The position numbers were made by a program, and so were the translations under genes. Source: Nitrospirillum sp034427435 (lineage in GTDB: Bacteria > Pseudomonadota > Alphaproteobacteria > Azospirillales > Azospirillaceae). Taken from it: a stretch of DNA of 64,000 nt. Below the pieces are notes generated by a model that saw nothing but the letters and a program-made list of their open reading frames with translations, was not told the origin of the DNA and ran no database searches. The DNA lies in the NCBI RefSeq assembly GCF_034427435.1, contig NZ_JAXQNP010000003.1, positions 1,550,001 through 1,614,000 on the forward strand, given 5' to 3'. This document shows positions 1 to 8,887 of this stretch, piece by piece. Within the stretch, counting starts at the first letter, position 1; each line of letters opens with the position of its first letter.

Positions 1-117
1 CTGGAAACCCAGGATGCGCTTCAGCGCCTCGGCGAAGCCGCCCTCAGGGCCGTAGGAGAAGCGGGGAAAGCGATACTGGTCGGTGGTGATCAGCAGGATG
101 TTGGGGCCCGTGCTCAT
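1..117 (-). CDS. Sulfatase family protein (partial, N-terminus only)
   Basis: Only the first 39 codons lie in the window; the gene runs off the left edge. It begins MSTGPNILLITTDQYRFPRF, where PNILLITTDQ is the standard N-terminal strand of sulfatase/alkaline-phosphatase-superfamily hydrolases and its Asp is a metal ligand. The cysteine or serine that becomes formylglycine (C/S-x-P-x-R) would lie further on and cannot be seen, so active enzyme versus relative cannot be judged. A GGGAGG ribosome-binding site sits about 11 nt before the ATG. No signal peptide is visible, suggesting a cytoplasmic enzyme such as a choline-sulfatase-like or phosphonate-monoester-hydrolase-like protein; the substrate is unknown. 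Confidence 0.75.
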   Translation of the reverse strand, partial: MSTGPNILLITTDQYRFPRFSYGPEGGFAEALKRILGFQ

Positions 118-263
118 GGCGATGCGTCCCTCCCGTCGTGGCGGTCGTTGACCCGGGCGGCTGAGGCGATGCAACCTGCGCGGGCTTATGTTGCGACCGG
201 CACTATAGGAGCGGGAAATAATTCCGCCAAGAGCCATTCCGCCGAGAAGTCTGTATCTATAGG

Positions 264-1769
264 TTAGGTCGCTGCGGGCAGGATGATGTGGACCTTCAGA
301 CCGCCGCCGATGCGATTGGTGGCGGTGACCGTCCCACCCAGCGCCTCCACATTGCGCTTCACGATCCACAGGCCCAGGCCGGCGTGGCCCGGCGATCCGC
401 CCTTCGCGTCGCGGCGGGCGTGGTCGGGTGGCCGCAGGGAGAAATAGCGGTCGAAGATGTTGTGGATCTTGTCGGGGTCGATACCGGGCCCGCTGTCCTC
501 GATGGTCAGGTTGATCACGCCCTCCTCCTCCTGCAGGCGCACGGCGATGGCGCCGGCGTCGGGGGTGAAGCTGACGGCGTTGTCGAGGATGTTCTCCACC
601 ACCACGGCCAGGGCGACCTTGCCCGCCCGGACCAGGGCGTCCGGTTGCAACTGACGGCTGAGGCGGATCTGGCGGGCCACCAGCACCTCACGGTAGCTTT
701 TTAGGATATCGGCCACGATCTGCGTCAGGTCCACGCTTTCGCGGGGGGATTCGATCATGTCCGCCATGGTGTTATCCAGGCATTGCGAGGCGGAGATCAG
801 GGCCTTCAGCCGGTCCAGCGACAGCTCGATCAGTTCCGCCGCGCGCTTGCCGCGCGCATGCTCCGGCGGCACCAGGCGCTTCAGCGGCTCCAGGCAGGCC
901 TGGATGGTGGCGACGGGCCCCTTGAAGGAATGGGCGTTGTCCTCCGCCGTCTGGCGGATGACACCGGCGACGTGGTGCAGGTCATGCACTAGGCCATCGA
1001 AATCCTGGGCCACGCTGTCCAGTTCCGGAATTGCGTTGCGGCTGGCGAAGGTGTTGCCGGCCACGCGGCCCTGGCGGATTTCACGCGCGACGTGGCGGAA
1101 ATGACGGATATGGCGGCGCACCGACAGGGCGGTCAGCAGGGCGATGACAGCCACGGCCAAATACAGCATCAGCGACAGCCGCACCTGGGGCGTCTGCCAA
1201 TAGGGCCGTCCGATGGCGGTGGCCAGCAATTCCGATGTGACGTGGGAGGAGACCAGGACCCAGCAGCCCCAGCGGCTTTGGATCGGGATGACGGAGGTCA
1301 GGATCTCCTCATGTCCCGTGGGCTGGGTGTAGCGGATGTCCACCGGCTTGTCCCAGGTGCAGCTTTCTGCCACCTGCGAGACGATGCCGTGGCGTTGCAG
1401 GTTGTCCAGGGTGGCGCCCAGGTCGGCCGCGTCGACCTTGGGCGCCGAGGCCAGGAAGTAGAAGCCGCCGTCCTGGCCGGCGGCTCTCCCCTTGGGCTGG
1501 AACATCAGTTTCAGGTTGGTGCCGTCACCATCGTACTTGGCCAGTTCGTCGTTCAACGAGGCGGTGGGCGGACCGCTCTCGCGGTTCAGCAGCGGCTTCA
1601 AGGCCTGGGCGATGAGCCAGCTGCTGTACCGCAGGTTCTTGGTGACAATCTCCCGTTCCTTGCGGTCCGCCGTCTCGAACTGGCCGTATAGGATGAAGGG
1701 CAGGGCGGCGAAAATCAGCAGCAGGAAGCCCAGCCTAACCGTGAGTGATCCGGATATCCTCCGGGCCAT
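264..1769 (-). CDS. Membrane sensor histidine kinase
   Basis: A 501-residue inner-membrane kinase. TM1 is at about 12-28, a periplasmic sensor domain at about 30-195, TM2 at about 197-216, followed by a HAMP-like linker. The phospho-accepting region carries H280 in the motif AHSFKGPVATI, the N box is NILDNAVSF (about 393-401), and the ATP lid motifs are DSGPGI (about 425) and GLGLWIV (about 464). The H box is unusual because H is followed by SFKGP rather than E-L-x-x-P. The ATG at 1769 was chosen because it precedes TM1; the open frame upstream only overlaps the regulator gene. It overlaps the end of the response regulator by 35 nt, so the two are translationally coupled. The layout resembles ChvG-like kinases of alphaproteobacteria; the signal is unknown. 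Confidence 0.88.
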   Translation of the reverse strand: MARRISGSLTVRLGFLLLIFAALPFILYGQFETADRKEREIVTKNLRYSSWLIAQALKPLLNRESGPPTASLNDELAKYDGDGTNLKLMFQPKGRAAGQDGGFYFLASAPKVDAADLGATLDNLQRHGIVSQVAESCTWDKPVDIRYTQPTGHEEILTSVIPIQSRWGCWVLVSSHVTSELLATAIGRPYWQTPQVRLSLMLYLAVAVIALLTALSVRRHIRHFRHVAREIRQGRVAGNTFASRNAIPELDSVAQDFDGLVHDLHHVAGVIRQTAEDNAHSFKGPVATIQACLEPLKRLVPPEHARGKRAAELIELSLDRLKALISASQCLDNTMADMIESPRESVDLTQIVADILKSYREVLVARQIRLSRQLQPDALVRAGKVALAVVVENILDNAVSFTPDAGAIAVRLQEEEGVINLTIEDSGPGIDPDKIHNIFDRYFSLRPPDHARRDAKGGSPGHAGLGLWIVKRNVEALGGTVTATNRIGGGLKVHIILPAAT

Positions 1770-2625
1770 CCACGTCAGGCGATGCGATGCCGATGCTGGC
1801 CGGGTCACGCCATCGGTAGCCGAAGGCCGCGAAATTCTCAATTTCCGCAAAGCCACGATCGATAGCATTGAACTTGCTCCGGATCCGCTTGATCGACGAG
1901 CGCACGTTGGTCCGGTAGCCATCCTCGCCGCTGCCGGCGATGAAACCGCTCCAGTGCACCCGGTCGTAGATGGCCCGGTAGGTGACGTGCTCACCCAGGT
2001 TGGCCACCATGAACTCGACGATACTGAACTCGGTCACCGTAAGCATAACGTCGCGGCCTCGCCAGAAGGCCCGGTTGACCTTAGGCTTAAGGGTAAGATT
2101 CCCGCAGACGATTTCATCCCCCCCCTTTGTCGTTGGGGTAGGGGCGGTGGCGGTGGGCGGCTGCAGGATCAGGCGGATGCGCCGGGCCAGGACCGACATG
2201 CCGCGCGTCTTGTCGATGAAATCGACGGCACCCCGGTCCAGGGCCAGCGTCTCGTTCGCGGGCATGGACATGCCGGTCAGGAAGATGACCGGAATGCGGC
2301 AGCCGCGACGGCGCAGGTCGGGCAGCAGGTCGATGCCCAGGGTGCGTTCCAGGCACCAATCGACGACCAGGATATCCGCGACGCTGTCGTCCAGTCCGGC
2401 GCCGTCGGCGCTGGTCAAGTACTGGATCAGTGACTTCGCGTCGGGGAAGCCGGTGACGGTGAAGCCCAGATCCTCCAGCTCCCCGGTCGCCGCCTCGCGA
2501 AAGGCCTCGTCATCGTCGACAAGGACCACGCGGGCCGGCACGGCCGGCAGGACGTCATTTGGCTTGAGCCACGGCCCGGAGGTCTGCCAGGCAGTAGCGT
2601 TTGCGGTCGCCGGTGTCATTGTCAC
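1735..2625 (-). CDS. OmpR-family response regulator
   Basis: A 296-residue cytoplasmic regulator, partner of the kinase that overlaps its 3' end. The receiver domain starts at about residue 32 (RVVLVDDDEAF) with acidic pocket residues D37-D39 and phospho-acceptor D89 in ADILVVDW. The conserved Lys follows as DFIDKTRG, where most relatives have KPF. A C-terminal winged helix (about 190-285, LTVTEFSIVEFM to AAFGYRW) should bind DNA. The first about 30 residues are a low-complexity extension, and the ATG at 2625 lies 71 nt inside the upstream lipoprotein gene. A GTG just before the receiver domain could be the real start. ChvI-like by order and architecture, but target genes are not evident. Confidence 0.85.
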   Translation of the reverse strand: MTMTPATANATAWQTSGPWLKPNDVLPAVPARVVLVDDDEAFREAATGELEDLGFTVTGFPDAKSLIQYLTSADGAGLDDSVADILVVDWCLERTLGIDLLPDLRRRGCRIPVIFLTGMSMPANETLALDRGAVDFIDKTRGMSVLARRIRLILQPPTATAPTPTTKGGDEIVCGNLTLKPKVNRAFWRGRDVMLTVTEFSIVEFMVANLGEHVTYRAIYDRVHWSGFIAGSGEDGYRTNVRSSIKRIRSKFNAIDRGFAEIENFAAFGYRWRDPASIGIASPDVDGPEDIRITHG

Positions 2626-3091
2626 TTGTCACCTCATAGCTTAGGACGCGGTAAGCCTGCGTCTTGATGTCTGGGTACAGTGTCAGGTCGACGGTGCAGG
2701 CCCCGTGCCGGTAGAGCCATTCCTTCCCCGGAGACAGGTCATGCTGCGCGGAAGGCGGCCCCATCAGGGCCTGCAATTGGGATTCGTCCATTCCCACCAA
2801 GTCGATGTCAGCCGTCGGCTGCGCCGTCCCGGCCGCCGGTGCCGATGGGGAGGTGGGGGGTGATGGGGTGCGGCGGGCGGACGCCACGCGGGCGTCGCCG
2901 GAGCCGGTGGACGGCGCCCCGTTAGCGGGGGGCGTCGCCGGGGCCTTGGCGCGCGTGGGTTGGGGCCGTGTTACCGCTATCTTTTGCGGTGCGGGCTTGG
3001 CCTGCTCCCACGGCGGCAACCAGGCGGTGCAGCCTGACAGCAGCATCAGCCCTGACAGGCCTGCCCGATGCCAAAGTTTTGCGCACACCAC
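2555..3091 (-). CDS. Putative outer-membrane lipoprotein, BamE/SmpA-like C-terminus
   Basis: A 178-residue lipoprotein. The GTG start at 3091 is preceded at 6 nt by GGAGG. The signal peptide ends in lipobox LMLLSGC (Cys at about 21). A Pro/Ala/Thr-rich linker (about 28-90) is followed by a folded domain with VGMDESQLQALMGPPS and GKEWLYRHGACTVDL, the pattern of small BamE/SmpA-like lipoproteins (a turn sensing or binding motif followed by a beta sheet). It is the first gene of a run that continues into the response regulator and kinase with overlaps, so it may be co-transcribed and serve envelope sensing. The function is not established. Confidence 0.7.
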   Translation of the reverse strand: MVCAKLWHRAGLSGLMLLSGCTAWLPPWEQAKPAPQKIAVTRPQPTRAKAPATPPANGAPSTGSGDARVASARRTPSPPTSPSAPAAGTAQPTADIDLVGMDESQLQALMGPPSAQHDLSPGKEWLYRHGACTVDLTLYPDIKTQAYRVLSYEVTSDNDTGDRKRYCLADLRAVAQAK

Positions 3092-3832
3092 TCAGAACCT
3101 CCATAAGGGACGACCTCCGTTTGCCGGCCACCGGGTGTCAGCCGAGGGCCGGTCACGCACATCATTGGGGTGGTCCCTCCCGGGGAGCCTGCCTTCGAAG
3201 GCGAGTGATCCCCGGTGGGCTGGGGCCGCCGCCGTTATTTATGGTTCAGAAGCCGTCCGCCCCTACGTCGCACGGGATCGTGGCATCACCGTGGCGTTTG
3301 GGCAGCCGCGTATTCCTACCGAAAGGCTTAACGATGGGTCTGATTTATTGATTGATCTGCAGCCAGTTGAGCAACCTCTAATTACATACAATTTAACATA
3401 AAGACAATCTATCAAACGTATTGGTGCCGTTTGCAAGCATGGCAACAATGCCCTGCCCTGGCGTGTGGCCGCCATTGGGCATTCGGCGAACACAGCTTCG
3501 TCACATGGCGCGGGTGATATATGTCTATTGCAGTGCGGCATATGACTAACACCGGATACAACCGGCCGTAGTGGGTGCGCGACACGGGAAGGGGGCCATT
3601 TTCTTCTGTCGGGGGTATGTCTTTTGCCGCTTATGCGCCGGCTGTTTTGGCCTTGCGGGGCTCTTCGACTAAGTGAATGCTTATCGCGGCGCCGCCGAAA
3701 GAAGGGGGGCCGCCTTCCTCCATAGGTCTAGCGCGTCTTGGATCGGAACTTCGTCATCCTGCGGGGCATTCAAGCGCCAATAAGGGCGGTTGCGGGGCTG
3801 CACGGATCTTCAGATCTTCAGCGAGGTAAATC
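3092..3832. other. 741-nt intergenic region with no convincing gene
   Basis: The region lies between the divergent lipoprotein (minus) and beta-helix gene (plus). It is notably more AT-rich around 3340-3420 than its surroundings, consistent with promoters. Short open frames exist here but none has a ribosome-binding site or recognisable protein. No repeats or RNA genes were recognised. Confidence 0.5.
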
Positions 3833-5044
3833 ATGGATCGCCGACATTTGATCGCGGCCGGTGCCGCGCTGCCCTTCGGCTTGTCCGCCGCCACGCGCGC
3901 GGGCGGGGAGCCCTCGACGGAATCAGCCACCCAGGTGGCCCAGACCGCTACAGCCAAGGCCACCCCCACCATTTATGACTATGGGGCCGTGGGCGATGGC
4001 GTCACCGACGACAGCGCCGCCTTCGCCAAGGCCTTGGCGGCGGCGGCCACCAAGGGCCTGATGGTCATCGTGCCGGCCGGCACGTATGCCATCGCGAAGA
4101 CCATTTCCTTCGTGTCCACCCAGGACGCGGGCAGGCCCTGGGGCTTGCAGGCGCAGGGCGCCACGCTGGTGTCGAGCATCACCAACGGCACCGACATCAT
4201 GAGCCTGCAGGCGGTCAATACCGTGCGTTACTTCCGTATCCTGGGGGCCATGAAAATCCTGGGCAGCGGCAAGGATGGCAACGGTCTGCGCATCATCGCC
4301 TATGGCAGCTCCTACTTCTTCTACAATGTCACGCTCGACGGGCTGTGCATCGAGGGGGCGGGTCTGAACGGCCTGCTGTTCGAAGGCAACGTCTTCGAGT
4401 CCCTGCTGGTGGGCTGCTTCTTCCAGGATTGCAAGCAGAACGGCGCCGTCTTCGCCCAGTCCAAGGGCGGCGTCTGCTCCGCCATCACCGTGGTGGGATG
4501 CTTCTTCGCCCAGAACACCAAGTGCGGGATGATGGCAACCAACTTTGATTCGACGTACGGCGGCACCACCGACGTCCGCATCTTCGGCGGTTATTGCCGC
4601 GACAACGGCAGCTACGGCTTCTACTACAACAACGGCACCTCCAGCGGTGCGGCCATCGAGCAGGTGGGTTTCGAGAACAACTGCCGGTCGCTGTCGCCCG
4701 GCGACCCCAACGGCGCCCACGTCTACGGCCTGGTGCAGATGCGGCTGCGCAACTGCACCGGTTATAACGAGGGCGGCGGGGCCACCTACATGGTGCGCGG
4801 CTGGTTCAGCAACCTGACGGTGCTGGACAATTGCGACCAGTCGTCCGGCGGCGCCATGGCCACCACGGGCAAGTCGCGCCTGGCGCAAGTGAACGGCAAT
4901 GCCGCCGGCCATGTGCTGATGCGCCAGTCGGGCGGCGGCTTCGACATGGTCAGCGGAGCCGGCTGCACGTGGTCGGCGGAGAATTGCTACGGCACGTCGC
5001 CCGTGGGCGCCTTGAACCTGAAGACGACAGTCAGCTCAAACTAG
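3833..5044 (+). CDS. Secreted right-handed beta-helix protein (pectate-lyase-3 superfamily)
   Basis: A 403-residue protein. It starts MDRRHLIAAGAALPFGLSAA, a twin-arginine-like export signal with cleavage likely near residue 25. The mature part opens with IYDYGAVGDGVTDDSAAFAKAL, the signature of the pectate_lyase_3/GH28-like right-handed beta helix seen in polysaccharide lyases, epimerases and phage tailspikes. The rest is rich in Gly/Asn/Cys turns (for example NGLLFEGNVFESLLVGCFFQDC) typical of helix coils. The ribosome-binding site is GAGG about 8 nt upstream. It stands alone, with a long upstream gap and a strong terminator downstream. The substrate cannot be inferred; a secreted glycan-active enzyme or surface polysaccharide-binding protein is likely. 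Confidence 0.75.
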   Translation: MDRRHLIAAGAALPFGLSAATRAGGEPSTESATQVAQTATAKATPTIYDYGAVGDGVTDDSAAFAKALAAAATKGLMVIVPAGTYAIAKTISFVSTQDAGRPWGLQAQGATLVSSITNGTDIMSLQAVNTVRYFRILGAMKILGSGKDGNGLRIIAYGSSYFFYNVTLDGLCIEGAGLNGLLFEGNVFESLLVGCFFQDCKQNGAVFAQSKGGVCSAITVVGCFFAQNTKCGMMATNFDSTYGGTTDVRIFGGYCRDNGSYGFYYNNGTSSGAAIEQVGFENNCRSLSPGDPNGAHVYGLVQMRLRNCTGYNEGGGATYMVRGWFSNLTVLDNCDQSSGGAMATTGKSRLAQVNGNAAGHVLMRQSGGGFDMVSGAGCTWSAENCYGTSPVGALNLKTTVSSN

Positions 5045-5052
5045 GTTCGAAA

Positions 5053-5075
5053 TTTTAACCGAATTCCGGTTAAAA
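5053..5075. repeat. Short inverted repeat after the beta-helix gene
   Basis: Arms TTTTAACCG (5053-5061) and CGGTTAAAA (5067-5075) are perfect with a 5-nt spacer. It sits 9 nt after the stop codon and directly before the GC-rich terminator stem, and supplies the T-rich tail for that terminator on the minus strand. Confidence 0.6.
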
Positions 5076-5077
5076 GG

Positions 5078-5110
5078 CGGGCCGGCCAGGGGTGCCTGGC
5101 CGGCCCGTTT
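5078..5110. terminator. Bidirectional rho-independent terminator
   Basis: A perfect 13-bp stem (5078-5090 with 5095-5107) with a 4-nt loop is followed by TTT on the plus strand. On the minus strand it is followed by TTTT from 5075-5072. It lies between the convergent beta-helix and alpha/beta-hydrolase genes and can terminate both. Confidence 0.85.
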
Positions 5111-5125
5111 CTCAATACGCCATAC

Positions 5126-6160
5126 TCAGCCCTTGGCGAAGGCCAGCAGGTCGGCGTTGATGGTGTCGGCGTGGGTGGTGGCCATGCCGTGGGGGAAGCC
5201 CTTGTAAATCTTCAGCGTCCCGTTCTTCACCAGCTTGGCGGACAGCAGGGCGGAGTCCGCGATGGGAACGATCTGGTCGTCATCGCCGTGCATGATCAGG
5301 ACAGGCACGTCCATCTTCTGCAGGTCTTCGGTGAAGTCGGTTTCGGAGAACGCCTTGATGCAATCGTAATGGGCCTTGATGCCGCCCATCATGCCCTGGC
5401 GCCACCAGTTGCTGATCACCCCCTCCGACACCTTGGCGCCGGGGCGGTTGAAGCCATAGAAGGGGCCCGCCGGGACATCGCGGTAGAACTGGGCGCGGTT
5501 GGCCACCAGCTGCGTGCGGAAGCCGTCGAACACCTCCATGGGCAGGCCGCCCGGGTTCTTGTCGGTCTTCAGCATGATGGGGGGCACGGCACCGATCAGC
5601 ACGGCCTTGGCCACGCGCCCTTTCTCGGCGCGGGCGACGTAATGCGCGACCTCGCCGCCGCCGGTGGAATGGCCGACATGGATGGCGTTCTTCAGATCGA
5701 GGGCCGCGGCCAGCGCGATGACGTCGGCGGCATAGGTGTCCATCTCGTTGCCGGTATCGGTCTGGGTGGACCGGCCGTGGCCGCGACGGTCATGGGCGAT
5801 GACGCGATAGCCGTGGGCCAGGAAGAACATCATCTGGTTGTCCCAGTCGTCGGACGACAGCGGCCAGCCGTGATGGAAGACGATGGGCTGCGCCGTCTTG
5901 GGGCCCCAGTCCTTGTAGAAAATCTGGACGCCGTCCTTGGTGGTGATGAAGCTCATGGCATGGGTTCCTTGATGGTCCGCGTGGGGACTGTGGGAAGAGG
6001 TGGCATCGGCGGCGGCCAGGGCGGCGCCGGCGGGCAGGGCGGCCAGCGCCGCGAGGGCCGTGCCGCCCATCAGAACGGCGCGGCGGGAGGTTTCCGCGCC
6101 GGCCTGGGCCGGTTCACGGTCACTGGCATCGGGGTGGGAAAGGTCGCTGTTCGGTGTCAT
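5126..6160 (-). CDS. Alpha/beta hydrolase, non-haem chloroperoxidase/arylesterase type, with Tat signal
   Basis: A 344-residue protein. Residues 26-50 (SRRAVLMGGTALAALAALPA) form a twin-arginine-like signal, predicting export. The catalytic domain from about 69 begins MSFITTKDGVQIFYKDWG and carries the nucleophile elbow GHSTGGG (S165), the acid in MHGDDDQIVP and the His in GFPHGM, as in the cofactor-free chloroperoxidase/arylesterase family. Family members are usually about 275 residues without a leader, and an internal ATG at 5956 (MSFITTKD) has its own AAGGAA site 8 nt upstream, so a second, cytoplasmic product is possible. It lies 149 nt downstream of dps on the same strand; both may belong to the oxidative-stress response. 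Confidence 0.85.
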   Translation of the reverse strand: MTPNSDLSHPDASDREPAQAGAETSRRAVLMGGTALAALAALPAGAALAAADATSSHSPHADHQGTHAMSFITTKDGVQIFYKDWGPKTAQPIVFHHGWPLSSDDWDNQMMFFLAHGYRVIAHDRRGHGRSTQTDTGNEMDTYAADVIALAAALDLKNAIHVGHSTGGGEVAHYVARAEKGRVAKAVLIGAVPPIMLKTDKNPGGLPMEVFDGFRTQLVANRAQFYRDVPAGPFYGFNRPGAKVSEGVISNWWRQGMMGGIKAHYDCIKAFSETDFTEDLQKMDVPVLIMHGDDDQIVPIADSALLSAKLVKNGTLKIYKGFPHGMATTHADTINADLLAFAKG

Positions 6161-6309
6161 GACCCTGCTGTTCCTTAAGATGTGCGGAACCGGGGTGCGG
6201 CCCCCGCGACGCCCAAGGTAGGACGGCGGGGGACCGGTGACTTGCAGGGGACACGCGCGATTTGATGGTTTGTGCGCAGAAATGGTCGCCCGGCGACGGG
6301 CGTGCCCGG

Positions 6310-6771
6310 TCAGTCGGCGCTGATGGTCTGGGCCAGGAACCAGGCGCGTTCCTCGGCCTCGTCGATCCAGTTTTCCAGCAGGCTGGCGGAAGCGACGTCG
6401 CCCGCCTCGTCACAGACCTCATGCGCCTCGCGCAGGATGCCAGCCAGGGTGACGTTATCGTCATGCAGCTCGCGCAGCATGTCCAGGGCGCCGACGCCGT
6501 CGGCGTCGTTGTCCTTGACGCGCTGCAGCTTGGCGATCTGCCCGATGGACTTCAGGGTGGTGCCGCCCACCTTGCGCACCCGCTCGGCGATGGCGTCGGT
6601 GGTGGCGAATATCTGCGCCGCCTGGGCGTCCAGCAGCAGGTGGTATTCGCGGAAGTGCGGGCCGGAGATGTGCCAGTGGAAGTTCTTCGTCTTCAGGTAC
6701 AGGGCGAACATGTCGGCCAGCAGGGGCGTCAGCGCGCCGGGAACACCCTGGAAGTTCGGCTTGTTGCTCAT
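6310..6771 (-). CDS. dps: Dps family DNA-protecting ferritin-like protein
   Basis: A 153-residue cytoplasmic protein. It oxidises and stores Fe(II) using peroxide, protecting DNA during starvation and oxidative stress. The ferroxidase-centre signature is present: NFHWHISGPHFREYHLLLD includes H32, H44 and D48. The helix-rich length is normal for the family. The start has a GGAG site close upstream. It precedes the alpha/beta hydrolase on the same strand. No OxyR or Fur box was recognised in the upstream gap. Confidence 0.93.
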   Translation of the reverse strand: MSNKPNFQGVPGALTPLLADMFALYLKTKNFHWHISGPHFREYHLLLDAQAAQIFATTDAIAERVRKVGGTTLKSIGQIAKLQRVKDNDADGVGALDMLRELHDDNVTLAGILREAHEVCDEAGDVASASLLENWIDEAEERAWFLAQTISAD

Positions 6772-7026
6772 CGTCGGTTCTCCGGTGGAGGTTTAATGGG
6801 TTGCGCAGCGGGGCTTAGCAGCCCCCGTCGGGTCCGTCTTGAAGGCTTGTCGCCCTCTTGAACACCGCGCGCCATTTTCGCGGACCGCCCCGTGGACGGC
6901 CGGCACCAGGCACTAGGGATTTAGGGTGTGCCGCCACCGTTCCAAGCCCACGGGTCCATCAAGCCAGGGGGCGGTGGGCGCGACGCCGTTCCCGACGCCG
7001 CGCCCCTCGTCATCCGCCCACGGCCG

Positions 7027-7724
7027 TCAGATGGCGTCGACCAGCACCACCTCGGCATCCTCGATGCCCACCACCTCGATCGTGGCCTGGTCGGTGATGG
7101 CGGCGCCATCACGGGCCTCGATGCGGACGCCGTCGACCTCCACCACGCCCTTGGCCGGCACCAGGTAGACATGGCGGGCGGGGTCCACGGTCAGGCTGAT
7201 ACGCTCGCCCGCCTTGACCGTGGCGCCCATGACGCGGGCCTTGGCGCGGATGGGCAGGGCGCCCTCGTCCTCGGCATAGCCGCTGGCCAGGGTCACGAAC
7301 CGGCCGGACCGGTCGGTCTTGGGGAAGGGCTTGGCCCCCCAGGAGGGCGTGCCGCCCCGCGTTTCCGGCTGGATCCAGATCTGGAAGATGCGGGTGGTCT
7401 CATTCTCCAGGTTGTACTCGGCATGGCGGATGCCGGAACCGGCCGACATCACCTGCACGTCGCCGGCCTCGGTGCGGCCCTCGTTGCCCACGCTGTCCTG
7501 GTGGGTGATGGCGCCGTCGCGGACATAGGTGATGATCTCCATGTCGGCATGCGGGTGCGGGGGAAGCCGGACTTGGGCGCGATCTCGTCGTCATTCCAGA
7601 CCCGCAGGGCACCCCAGCCCATATTGGACGGGTCGTAGTAGCTGGCGAACGAGAAATGGTGCTTGGCCTTCAGCCAACCGTGGTTGGCGCCACCCAGCTT
7701 GGCGAACGGACGACGTTCGATCAT
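7027..7724 (-). pseudogene. Pirin family protein, interrupted by a one-base frameshift
   Basis: Two overlapping frames together make one YhhW-like pirin of about 232 residues, a bicupin iron/nickel-binding protein (quercetin-2,3-dioxygenase-like). The first frame begins MIERRPFAKLGGANHGWL at the ATG at 7724, with AAGGAG 7 nt upstream, and reads to ...DEIAPKSGFP. The second continues MEIITYVRDGAITHQDS and ends VGIEDAEVVLVDAI at 7027. The expected cupin motif GFPPHPHADMEIITYV is restored by adding one C to the five-base run at 7559-7563 (G on the plus strand). The rest looks intact, so sequencing error or recent loss are both possible. It is divergent from a LysR regulator, the usual pirin arrangement. 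Confidence 0.85.
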
Positions 7725-7871
7725 GACAAAGCTCCTTGCTTTCATCTCTGGCGCGGCGTCGGTGGGCGCCGCTGACAGGGCTTAAGATGGCCCTGGTTGA
7801 CGCCGACGAAAATAGAAACTATGGAACTTCATCGTTTCCAATTTTGATGCCTTGTGCCCGGAGGCCGCGCC

Positions 7872-8795
7872 ATGCCCATCCCCGACCTTGAGGCCTGGGC
7901 CATTTTCGCCAAGGTGGCGGAAACCGGCTCCTTCGCCGCCGCCGCCAGCGATTTCGGCGTGTCCAACGCCACCATCTCCAAGGCGGTGAAGCGGTTGGAG
8001 GAACGCCTGGGCGAGCGCCTCATCCACCGCACCTCCCGCCGCTTTTCCCTGACGGAGACGGGGCGCGTGCTAGCCGTGCGGGCCGCCCAGATCCTGGCGG
8101 AGGGGGAGGCGGTGGAGGCCGAGGCCCAAGCCAAGTCCAGCCAGCCACATGGCAGGGTGCGCCTGGCCGCCCCCATGTCCTTCGGCGTGCGGCACGTCGC
8201 CCCGGCGCTGCCGGACTTCCTGGCCACATATCCGGACGTGACGGTGGACCTGCAGCTGGATGACCGGCTGGTGGACCTGGTCGCCGGCGGTGTCGACGTG
8301 GCGCTGCGCATCGCCGCGCTGGCGGATTCCAGCCTGATCACCCGCCGCCTTTGCCCGGTGCGCCGGTGGGTCGTGGGCGCGCCCAGCTATTTCGCCCGGC
8401 GCGGCATGCCCGCCCGCCCGCGCGACCTGAAGGACCATGCCTGCCTGGTCTACAGTTACCTTGCGACGGGGGAGATTTGGCATTTCACCCACCTGGACGG
8501 CACCGAGGAGTCGGTGCGGGTCAAGGGGCCCTTGAGCGCCACCAACGCCGACGCCTTGCAGGACGCGCTGCTGGCCGGCATGGGCGTGGCCATGCAGCCC
8601 GACTTCCTGGCCTGGGAAGCGGTGCGCGACGGGCGGCTGGTCATCGCCTGCCGGGATTGGGCGCCGCCGCCGCTGGCCATCAACCTGGTGACGCCCGCCG
8701 GCGGCCCGCGCGCCGCCCGTGTCGCCGTGCTGCTGGATTTCCTGGCGCACCGTTTCACCGCCGGTTCCGCCCCCTGGACCCGGGAGCCGGTTTAG
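7872..8795 (+). CDS. LysR-family transcriptional regulator
   Basis: A 307-residue regulator counted from the ATG at 7872 (MPIPDLEAWAIFAKV); an in-frame ATG 18 nt upstream is possible. The N-terminal winged helix (about 5-62) has the LysR signature AETGSFAAAASDFGVSNATI followed by KAVKRLEERLGERLIHRTSR. Residues about 90-290 form the periplasmic-binding-protein-like effector domain (GRVRLAAPMSFGVRHVAPAL to the C-terminus), closest in style to the AaeR/DsdC-like group. It is divergent from the pirin gene with 147 nt between the starts, so it probably controls pirin and itself. The effector is unknown. Confidence 0.9.
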   Translation: MPIPDLEAWAIFAKVAETGSFAAAASDFGVSNATISKAVKRLEERLGERLIHRTSRRFSLTETGRVLAVRAAQILAEGEAVEAEAQAKSSQPHGRVRLAAPMSFGVRHVAPALPDFLATYPDVTVDLQLDDRLVDLVAGGVDVALRIAALADSSLITRRLCPVRRWVVGAPSYFARRGMPARPRDLKDHACLVYSYLATGEIWHFTHLDGTEESVRVKGPLSATNADALQDALLAGMGVAMQPDFLAWEAVRDGRLVIACRDWAPPPLAINLVTPAGGPRAARVAVLLDFLAHRFTAGSAPWTREPV

Positions 8796-8887
8796 CCGTA
8801 GTGCGCAGGCGTACAGGGTCGTCAGGCGGGATTGCGTTTGTTAACCAATTTTGCTCGGATGGCCGCAGCAACCCAGGCCGCCTCACC

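Noticed and set aside
3263..3541. A 92-codon minus-strand frame in the intergenic region
   Set aside because: No ribosome-binding site, no family, unusual composition; not supported as a gene.
3833..5044. Beta-helix protein as a prophage tailspike
   Set aside because: It has an export signal and no phage genes are nearby.
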